In this document: piece after piece, positions 58,544 to 64,000 of the stretch
Position numbering within the stretch: the first letter of the stretch is position 1
Layout: each line of letters starts with the position of its first letter
From: Actinacidiphila epipremni
GTDB lineage: Bacteria > Actinomycetota > Actinomycetes > Streptomycetales > Streptomycetaceae
Assembly (NCBI RefSeq): GCF_012034175.1
Contig: NZ_JAATEJ010000028.1
Span: 61,955 to 125,954 of the forward strand
Reading direction: 5' to 3'
Length of the DNA stretch: 64,000 nucleotides
The notes under the pieces: generated by a model
What the model saw: the letters and a program-made list of their open reading frames with translations, nothing else
Told to the model about the DNA's origin: nothing
The model's database searches: none
Program-made: the position numbers and the translations under genes

Positions 58544-59251
58544 GTGACCGGCTCGTACGAAACCCCCGCCTTCCGCCTCGCCTACGTCCCCGGCGTGACA
58601 CCGGCCAAATGGGTGCGGATCTGGGGTGAGCGGCTGCCGGAGGTCCCGCTGGAGCTCGTCCCCGTGACCGCCGCCGGCGCCGCGGACCTGCTGCGCGAGC
58701 GCGGCGCCGACGCCGGGCTGGTCCGGCTGCCGGTCGACCGCACCGACCTCAGCGCGATCCCGCTCTACACCGAGACGACCGTCGTGGTCGTCCCCAAGGA
58801 CCACTTCGCGGTGGCCGCCGAGGAGGTGGCGCTCGCCGACCTCGCCGACGAGACCGTGCTGCACCCGCTGGACGACACCCTGGACTGGGAGCGGCTGCCC
58901 GGCCGGCCCGCGCGGGAGCGCCCGCAGACCACGCAGGACGCGATCGACCTGGTCGCGGCCGGCGTCGGCGTGCTGGTCGTCCCGCAGTCACTGGCCCGGC
59001 TGCACCACCGCAGGGACCTCACCTACCGCACGGTCGCCGACGCCCCGCAGTCGGGCGTGGCGCTCTCCTGGCGCGAGGACGCGACGACCGACCTGGTCGA
59101 CGACTTCATCGGCATCGTCCGCGGCCGTACCGTGAACAGCACCCGGGGCCGCCGCGCCGCCGCCGGGAAGCCCGCCGCGCCGGCCGCGCCCAAGAGCCCC
59201 CGCTCCGGCGCCGCGAGCCGGCGCCGCGGCAGGCCCCGCCGCCGCTCGTAA
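58544..59251 (+). CDS. LysR substrate-binding domain protein lacking the HTH
   Basis: A 235-residue protein consisting of the type 2 periplasmic-binding fold of LysR regulators (FRLAYVPGVTPAKWVRIWGERLPEVPLELVPV, DAGLVRLPVDRTDLSAIPLYTET, DAIDLVAAGVGVLVVPQSLARLHHRRDLTYRTV). The N-terminal DNA-binding helix-turn-helix is missing. A Lys/Arg/Ala tail (GRRAAAGKPAAPAAPKSPRSG) might bind nucleic acid instead. GTG at 58544. It probably works with the divergent DUF5997 protein. Confidence 0.9.
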   Translation: MTGSYETPAFRLAYVPGVTPAKWVRIWGERLPEVPLELVPVTAAGAADLLRERGADAGLVRLPVDRTDLSAIPLYTETTVVVVPKDHFAVAAEEVALADLADETVLHPLDDTLDWERLPGRPARERPQTTQDAIDLVAAGVGVLVVPQSLARLHHRRDLTYRTVADAPQSGVALSWREDATTDLVDDFIGIVRGRTVNSTRGRRAAAGKPAAPAAPKSPRSGAASRRRGRPRRRS

Positions 59252-59280
59252 GGCCCGAGCAGCAGCAGCGGACACGCCAC

Positions 59281-59318
59281 CGGGCCGGCCCGTCGCGAAC
59301 GGCGGACGGGCCGGCCCG
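59281..59318. terminator. bidirectional terminator
   Basis: A perfect 14-bp stem (59281-59294 with 59305-59318) and 10-base loop between the convergent LysR-domain and OpuC-type genes. Confidence 0.72.
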
Positions 59319-59338
59319 GAAGGGGGTGCGTCGCGGGA

Positions 59339-60352
59339 TCAGCCGCCCAGGCCCACCGACTTCAGCCACGCCTGCGCCACGTCCAGCGGGTCCTTCTTCT
59401 GGTTCTGCACCTGGTCGTCCATCGACAGCAGCGCCTGCGTGTCGAGCTTGGCCGACACCGCGTTGAGCGCGGCCACCGCGTCCGGCGTCAGGCCGGCCTT
59501 GGACACCATGGGCTGCACGTTCGCGAAACCGAAGAGCTTCTTCGGGTCCTGGAGCGTGACGAACTTCTCCCGGGTGATCGACGCGTCCGTGGTGAAGACG
59601 TCGGCGGCCTGCACGCTGTTGTCCTTCAGCGCCGAGACGGTCAGCGGACCGCCCGCGTCCAGCGGCTTGAAGGACTTGGGCGTCAGCCCGTACTGCGACT
59701 TCAGGCCCGGCAGGCCCTGCTGCCGCTTCTGGAACTCCGGCGAGCCGCCCACCACGATCTGCCCGCCGACCTTCGCCAGGTCGGCGATCGTGGACTGGGA
59801 CGTCAGATGGTACTTCGCCGCGGTCTGCGCGTTGACCGTGAGGGAGTCCTTGTCCTCCGCCGCGGCCGGGTCGAGCATCGTCAGCGACGGGTCGAGCTTC
59901 GCCTCGATCGCGGCCGTCGTCGCCTCGATGCTGGTCGGCGCGGCCGTCTTGTCCAGGTACGACAGCAGCGAGCCGTTGTACTCCGGCAGCACCGTCACCG
60001 AGCCGTTCTTGACCAGCCCGTAGGTGATCTCACGGGTGCCGATGTCCGGCTTGTACTGGACGTTGATGCCCTTGGCCTTCAGCGCCTCGCCGTAGACGTC
60101 CATCAGCACGACGGACTCGGCGAAGTTGTTCGAGCCCACGACCACCGTGCCGCTCTTGGGGGCCGCGCCCGCCAGCGGGTCCTTGGGCTTGCTCTTGCCG
60201 CCGGTGGACGACGCGGACCCGTTGGGGGTGTCCGAGGAGGACGAGGAGTCGGAACAGCCCGCGAGGAGCGCCGCGGCCGTGGTCGCGGCGAGAAGGATCG
60301 CCGCCGCTCGGAGGTGTCGAGGGCCTGTGCTGCTCTGCGAATGTGAAGTCAC
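59339..60352 (-). CDS. glycine betaine/choline-type ABC substrate-binding lipoprotein (OpuCC/ProX-like)
   Basis: A 337-residue lipoprotein: signal ending AAALLAGCSD (lipobox LAGC), then the family start GTVVVGSNNFAESVVLMDVYGEALKAKG, DIGTREITYGLVKNGSVTVLPEYNGSLLSYL and VGGSPEFQKRQQGLPGLKSQYGL. It binds quaternary ammonium osmolytes outside the membrane. GTG at 60352 follows GGAAGCGGG. It is the last gene of the operon but has a 274-bp gap upstream with its own promoter-like sequence, allowing extra expression. Confidence 0.93.
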   Translation of the reverse strand: MTSHSQSSTGPRHLRAAAILLAATTAAALLAGCSDSSSSSDTPNGSASSTGGKSKPKDPLAGAAPKSGTVVVGSNNFAESVVLMDVYGEALKAKGINVQYKPDIGTREITYGLVKNGSVTVLPEYNGSLLSYLDKTAAPTSIEATTAAIEAKLDPSLTMLDPAAAEDKDSLTVNAQTAAKYHLTSQSTIADLAKVGGQIVVGGSPEFQKRQQGLPGLKSQYGLTPKSFKPLDAGGPLTVSALKDNSVQAADVFTTDASITREKFVTLQDPKKLFGFANVQPMVSKAGLTPDAVAALNAVSAKLDTQALLSMDDQVQNQKKDPLDVAQAWLKSVGLGG

Positions 60353-60427
60353 GATTCCCGCTTCCGGGGGCTGAGGGTTCGGCTGGCGTTCAGATGTCGT
60401 CGAAACGTCGGTTCCGTACACCAACTG

Positions 60428-60457
60428 ATCCAATCCAGCGGCCTCAAACACAGTCAA
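60428..60457 (-). promoter_or_regulatory. candidate internal promoter for the binding-protein gene
   Basis: On the minus strand TTGACT (60457-60452) and TTGGAT (60433-60428), spaced by 18 bp, lie about 75 bp before the binding-protein start. Confidence 0.35.
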
Positions 60458-60551
60458 GGCCGCCATGGTCACCGATTGGCATCGATGCGAACCGGCCACG
60501 AAGCCCGCAGTTCGCCTCTGACGGTACGTCACCGACCGGCCGCGCGCCGCC

Positions 60552-60589
60552 CGCAACATCGCCGCAACACGGCGCAACACGACGCAACA
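60552..60589. repeat. four direct CGCAACA repeats at helical spacing
   Basis: CGCAACA begins at 60552, 60563, 60573 and 60583 (TGTTGCG on the operon strand), spaced 11, 10 and 10 bp. The phasing on one DNA face suggests protein binding between the permease end and the binding-protein promoter. Confidence 0.5.
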
Positions 60590-60626
60590 AAACCGGCGCC
60601 CTCCCGCGCGCCGCGCGCCGTCCCGC

Positions 60627-61295
60627 TCACCGCCGCCCCCGCACGCCCGGCGACACGACGAACCGTCCGACCAGCCAGAACAGCGCGATCGTGACGAGCG
60701 CGAGCCCGGCGATGAGCGTCGCGCCGCCCACCACGATCGTGTAGTTCTGCTGGTAGAGCCCGTCGACGACGAACCGTCCCAGGCCCCCCAGCGACACCGT
60801 CGCGGCGATCGCAGTGGTAGAGACCACTTGGATGGCCGCCGAGCGCAGCCCGCTGAGGACCAGCGGCAGCGCCGAGGGCAGTTCGACCTGGAAGAGCACC
60901 GCCGCCGGCCCCATGCCCATGCCGCGTGCGGCGTCCACGGGGGCCGGATCGAGGGTGCGCATCGCCTCGTAGGTGGTCACCAGGATGGGCGGCACCGCCA
61001 GCGCGACCAGCGGGATCATCACCGGGGTGAGCCCCAGGCCCAGCCAGAAGAACATCAGCACCAGCAGGCCGTAGCTCGGCAGCGCCCGCGCGGCGGTCGC
61101 CACCAGCGCCAGCGCGTTGCCGCCGCGCCCGGTGTGGCCGGTGACCAGGCCCACCGGCAGCGCGATGCCGGCCGCGATGCCGAGCGCGATGAGCGAGTAC
61201 TCCACATGCTCCAGCAACCGGTGCGGGATGCCGTACGCGCCGTGCCAGTTGGCGTTGTCCCGGAAGAAGTCGCTGATGAACTGGAACAGGCTCAT
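60627..61295 (-). CDS. OpuC-type ABC permease (second)
   Basis: A 222-residue permease with about five transmembrane helices: LLEHVEYSLIALGIAAGIALPVGL, ARALPSYGLLVLMFFWLG, the EAA-type loop TLDPAPVDAARGMGMGPAAVL and ISTTAIAATVSLGGLGRFVVDGL-like end (VVSTTAIAATVSLGG). ATG at 61295 overlaps the preceding permease stop (ATGA). With that permease it forms the betaine/choline channel. Confidence 0.92.
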   Translation of the reverse strand: MSLFQFISDFFRDNANWHGAYGIPHRLLEHVEYSLIALGIAAGIALPVGLVTGHTGRGGNALALVATAARALPSYGLLVLMFFWLGLGLTPVMIPLVALAVPPILVTTYEAMRTLDPAPVDAARGMGMGPAAVLFQVELPSALPLVLSGLRSAAIQVVSTTAIAATVSLGGLGRFVVDGLYQQNYTIVVGGATLIAGLALVTIALFWLVGRFVVSPGVRGRR

Positions 61296-62023
61296 GACGC
61301 GGCGTCCTCCAGCAGCGCGGCCTCGGTGGACGGTTCGACGGCGGTGGCGCGGGCCGCGCGGCCGGCGGCCTTGCCGCTGCGCGGCAGCCACGGCGTCAGC
61401 GCCATCCGCAGCAGCACCAGCACGATGTCGGTCAGCACGGCCAGCACCGCGATCGTCACGACGGAGTTCAGCGCGAGGTTGGAGCGGTGGTAGAGGATCG
61501 CGTCCTGCAGCAGGTTGCCGAGCGCGCCCTGGTTGCCGATGAGCGCGCCGACGCTCACCAGGCTGATGCTGGAGGCGGTCGCGACCCGCAGCCCCGCGAT
61601 GATCGCCGGCACCGCGAGCGGCAACTGGACCTGCAGATAGCGCTGCACCGGCCCGAGCCCCATGGCGGTGGCCGCCGACAGGGTGTCCTGCGGCACCGAT
61701 CTGACGCCGTCGACGATCGCCGGCACCAGCACCACCAGGCTGTAGACGGTCAGCGGGATCATCACCGTGGTACGCGTCGCCCCGGTGTAGTCGATCAGGA
61801 ACACGAAGAAGGTCAGCGACGGGATGGCGTACAGCACCGTGGTGACCCACAGCACCGGCGGGTACAGCCAGCGGAAGCGTACGCACAGCTGGCCCAGCGG
61901 CAGCGCCACCGCCAGGCCGATGCCGACCGGGATCATCGCCTCCTGCATGTGGATGCCGATCAGGCCGGCGTAGGAGTGCTGGAGGTCGCTGGGGATGTCA
62001 AAGAAGCCCGCGCCGCCGCTCAT
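61292..62023 (-). CDS. OpuC-type ABC permease (first)
   Basis: A 243-residue permease: QEAMIPVGIGLAVALPLGQLCV, VLYAIPSLTFFVFLIDYTG (family-typical IPSLA region), EAA-like loop SVPQDTLSAATAMGLGPVQRYLQVQLP and SISLVSVGALIGNQGALGNLL. ATG at 62023 overlaps the ATPase stop, and its stop overlaps the second permease. Its last ~30 residues are a soluble Ala-rich tail. Confidence 0.92.
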   Translation of the reverse strand: MSGGAGFFDIPSDLQHSYAGLIGIHMQEAMIPVGIGLAVALPLGQLCVRFRWLYPPVLWVTTVLYAIPSLTFFVFLIDYTGATRTTVMIPLTVYSLVVLVPAIVDGVRSVPQDTLSAATAMGLGPVQRYLQVQLPLAVPAIIAGLRVATASSISLVSVGALIGNQGALGNLLQDAILYHRSNLALNSVVTIAVLAVLTDIVLVLLRMALTPWLPRSGKAAGRAARATAVEPSTEAALLEDAAS

Positions 62024-63183
62024 GTCACCGCCCCGGCCCGGGTGGCGTCCGCCCGGTCGGCGCCACCGGCGCCGTCGCCGTCCTGCCGGGCCGCGTGCGC
62101 GCTGCGGATGGCCGCGCCGATCGCCTCCTGCGACACCACGCCCACCACCTTGCCCTGGTCGTCCACGGCGACGGCCCAGCCGGTCGGCGAGAGCACCGCG
62201 CAGTCCAGCGCGTCCCGCAGCGACTCCCGCCCGGCGACGAAGGGCCGGCCCGTGGGCAGCAGCTCCGGCTCGCCGCCGGCCGGCCCGCCCTTCGCCTCGG
62301 CCCAGCCGCGCGGCCGGCCCTCGGCGTCGGTGAGCAGGACGTACGGGGCCCCCGACGCGGCGGCCCGCGCGGCCTGCGCGGCGTCCGCGCCGGCCGGCAG
62401 CACCGGCTGCGTCGTCAGTTCCAGGCCGTCGGAGCCGAAGAACGACAGCCGCCGGATACCCCGGTCGGTGCCGAGGAAGTCCTCGACGAAGGCGTCGGCG
62501 GGGGAGCTGAGCAGCTCGTCGGGCGGCGCGAACTGGGCGAGCTTGCCGCCGGTCCGCAGCACCGCGACCATGTCGCCGATCCTGATGGCCTCGTCGATGT
62601 CGTGGGTGACGAAGACGATCGTCTTGCCGAGCTCCTCCTGGATCCGCAGCAGCTCGGCCTGGAGGCTCTTGCGGACGATCGGGTCGACCGCGGAGAAGGG
62701 CTCGTCCATCAGCAGGACCGGCGGGTCGGCGGCGAGCGCCCGGGCCACGCCCACGCGCTGCTGCTGGCCGCCGGAGAGCTGGTACGGGTAGCGCCTGGCG
62801 AGCGCGCCGTCCAGGCCCACCCGCTCCATCAGCTCACGGGCGCGCTCACGGGCCCTGCGCCGGTCCCAGCCCAGCATGCGCGGCACGGTCGCGATGTTGT
62901 CGACGATGGTGCGGTGCGGGAAGAGGCCGGCGTTCTGGATGACGTAGCCCATCGAGCGGCGCAGCGTACTGACCGGCTGCTCGCGTATGTCGGCGCCGTC
63001 GAGGAGGATCCGCCCCGACGTCTGCTCCACCATCCGGTTGATCATGCGCAGTGTGGTCGTCTTGCCGCATCCCGACGGACCCACCAGGACGGTGATCGAA
63101 CCGTCCGGTATCTCCAGTGACAGGCCGTCGACGGCGGTCGTCCCGTCGGGGTAGCGCTTGGTAACTGACTCTATCTGTATCAA
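62020..63183 (-). CDS. glycine betaine/choline ABC transporter ATPase with CBS domains (OpuCA-like)
   Basis: A 387-residue ATPase: IQIESVTKRYPDGTTAVDGLSLEIPDG, Walker A VGPSGCGKTTTLRMINRM, Q-loop GYVIQNAGLFPHRT, signature LSGGQQQRVGVARAL, Walker B LLMDEPFSAVDP and H-loop FVTHDIDEA. The C-terminal ~110 residues form a CBS pair (PYVLLTDAEGRPRGW, WAVAVDDQGKVVGVVSQEA) that in OpuA/OpuC senses ionic strength or cyclic di-AMP. The TTG start at 63183 gives the family-typical MIQIESVTKRY beginning. It is the first gene of the operon. Confidence 0.93.
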   Translation of the reverse strand: MIQIESVTKRYPDGTTAVDGLSLEIPDGSITVLVGPSGCGKTTTLRMINRMVEQTSGRILLDGADIREQPVSTLRRSMGYVIQNAGLFPHRTIVDNIATVPRMLGWDRRRARERARELMERVGLDGALARRYPYQLSGGQQQRVGVARALAADPPVLLMDEPFSAVDPIVRKSLQAELLRIQEELGKTIVFVTHDIDEAIRIGDMVAVLRTGGKLAQFAPPDELLSSPADAFVEDFLGTDRGIRRLSFFGSDGLELTTQPVLPAGADAAQAARAAASGAPYVLLTDAEGRPRGWAEAKGGPAGGEPELLPTGRPFVAGRESLRDALDCAVLSPTGWAVAVDDQGKVVGVVSQEAIGAAIRSAHAARQDGDGAGGADRADATRAGAVT

Positions 63184-63429
63184 AGTGCCGAATACCCCTC
63201 GGGATCGGGCATGGACGGCCTGTCTCCGGTCAGTTTCGGACAGGCCGGTGCCTGGAGAGTCTAGACCGCCGGGCTCCATGCGTGGCTGTGCGTCACCGTC
63301 GCGCCTGCGCGTGCTGCGCCGCGTGCCCCTCCCGGGGGTCACCCGGACGGCGGACCGCGCGGTCCGTTCGGCGCGGGGGCAGACTGCCACCACGGTGTGC
63401 GAGCCGGGGCCGCCGCGCCACTCGGCGAA

Positions 63430-63470
63430 CGGGCGGTTCACCCGGATGCCGTTCCCGGGTGAACCGCCCG
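63430..63470. terminator. strong hairpin terminator
   Basis: A perfect 16-bp stem (63430-63445 with 63455-63470) with 9-base loop follows the partial trefoil gene on the minus strand. The rest of 63184-63429 shows no gene and should contain the OpuC-operon promoter. Confidence 0.75.
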
Positions 63471-63501
63471 CCGGTGGGGGGAGCGCGGTGGCCGAAGGGG
63501 A

Positions 63502-64000
63502 TCAGCCGGTGATGAGGTCGAACTGCTCCCAGCCGCCGATCGCGGTCCTGTTGGCGACCAGGGCCGCCGCCCCGGCGTTCTCCGCCGTCACGTACAGGCC
63601 GTTGGCCTGCGCCTTGAGGCTCACGGTGCCGTTGGCGTTGTGGACGAGCTGGAAGGTCTCCCAGGCGCCGACCGCGGTGCGGTTGGCGATCAGCGGGGAC
63701 GCGCCGGCGTTGTCGGCGCAGACGATGAGGTTGTTGGCGTGCGCGCGCAGCGCGACATTGCCGCCGCCCTGGTCGAGCAGGTCGAACTGCTCCCACGGGC
63801 CGATCGCGGTGCGGTTGGCGATCAGCGGCGCCGCGCCGCCGCTCTCCGCCGTCACGTAGTCGTTGTCGGCGCGGGCCCGCAGGCTCACCACCGTGCCGGG
63901 ACCGCCGCTGTTGCCACCGCCGACAACGGGTTGGGTGGGGCGGGTGGGGGTGAGGGCGATCTGGCCTTTGAGCATGCGTCCGCCGTCGCCGGTCAGGCGG
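63502..64000 (-). CDS. C-terminal part of a protein ending in a fascin-like beta-trefoil, 5' end outside window
   Basis: The open frame enters from the right edge (..RLTGDGGRMLKGQIALTPTRP), followed by a short Pro/Gly linker and a beta-trefoil with three repeats (RADNDYVTAESGG, HANNLIVCADNAGA, QANGLYVTAENAGA), each ending in a FDL/FQL-type strand. The trefoil closely resembles that of the SGNH hydrolase at 11018 (shared strings PLIANRTA and VTAENAGAA). The catalytic part, if any, lies beyond 64000. The trefoil is probably a carbohydrate-binding appendage of a secreted enzyme. Confidence 0.85.
   Translation of the reverse strand, partial: RLTGDGGRMLKGQIALTPTRPTQPVVGGGNSGGPGTVVSLRARADNDYVTAESGGAAPLIANRTAIGPWEQFDLLDQGGGNVALRAHANNLIVCADNAGASPLIANRTAVGAWETFQLVHNANGTVSLKAQANGLYVTAENAGAAALVANRTAIGGWEQFDLITG

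Noticed and set aside
1..64000. Mobile element or genomic island boundary
   Set aside because: No transposase, integrase, tRNA or terminal inverted repeat was found; only local GC dips, such as 49021-49563, are visible.

Overview
The window reads as a chromosomal segment of a very high-GC actinomycete, most likely Streptomyces or a close relative. The basis is strong G/C bias at third codon positions, many GTG starts, GTGA/ATGA-type gene overlaps, Tat/Sec-secreted CBM2 and beta-trefoil enzymes, DUF4232 lipoproteins, DUF1876 and DUF5997 proteins, and hairpin terminators without U-tracts. I saw no tRNA, rRNA, transposase, integrase, att site or CRISPR array. It looks like accessory chromosome-arm sequence rather than a mobile element.

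Layout. 1-9.3 kb is a glycan-utilisation locus: a substrate-binding protein, two permeases and an incomplete carbohydrate-active gene on the minus strand, a divergent LacI-type repressor, and a secreted GH95-like enzyme. The last two transcripts are tied together by shared LacI-type palindromes. The GH95-like gene ends in a hairpin and then an eight-copy, exactly 40-bp tandem array. 9.3-21.8 kb holds a CocE-type hydrolase, a secreted SGNH hydrolase with a beta-trefoil, a guanidine-III riboswitch with a Gdx-type SMR exporter, a P1 peptidase, an LAXTG surface protein, DedA, a DUF4232 lipoprotein, a GH25 lysozyme, a PHP protein, and a CBM2 glycosidase under a CebR-type operator. 21.9-32 kb is central and redox metabolism: SthA, a GH65 phosphorylase with beta-phosphoglucomutase, two NAD(P)-binding proteins, a MarR/MFS pair and NDH-2.

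32-41.6 kb is a cell-envelope and signalling region: a SpoIIE phosphatase, RNase HI, an operon of DUF4232 surface protein, class F-like sortase, ECF sigma factor and membrane DUF4232 protein, a VWA protein with a partner, and an alpha/beta hydrolase preceded by a 20-codon leader ORF. 42.7-49.0 kb is a compact peptide-export locus: a double-glycine precursor without cysteine, an HlyD-like adaptor, a C39-peptidase ABC transporter and a second large ABC protein, with no modification enzyme. 49.5-59.3 kb contains cyclophilin, a lipoprotein, PhzF, DUF1876, two TetR-controlled units and a DUF5997/LysR-domain pair. 59.3-63.2 kb is an OpuC-type compatible-solute ABC operon. The right edge cuts a gene whose end carries the same beta-trefoil as the SGNH hydrolase.

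The most interesting items are the minimal double-glycine peptide export locus, the 40-bp hairpin array, the sortase/ECF/DUF4232 operon with a candidate self-recognised promoter, the guanidine-III riboswitch, and an alpha/beta hydrolase whose nucleophile serine is replaced by asparagine.
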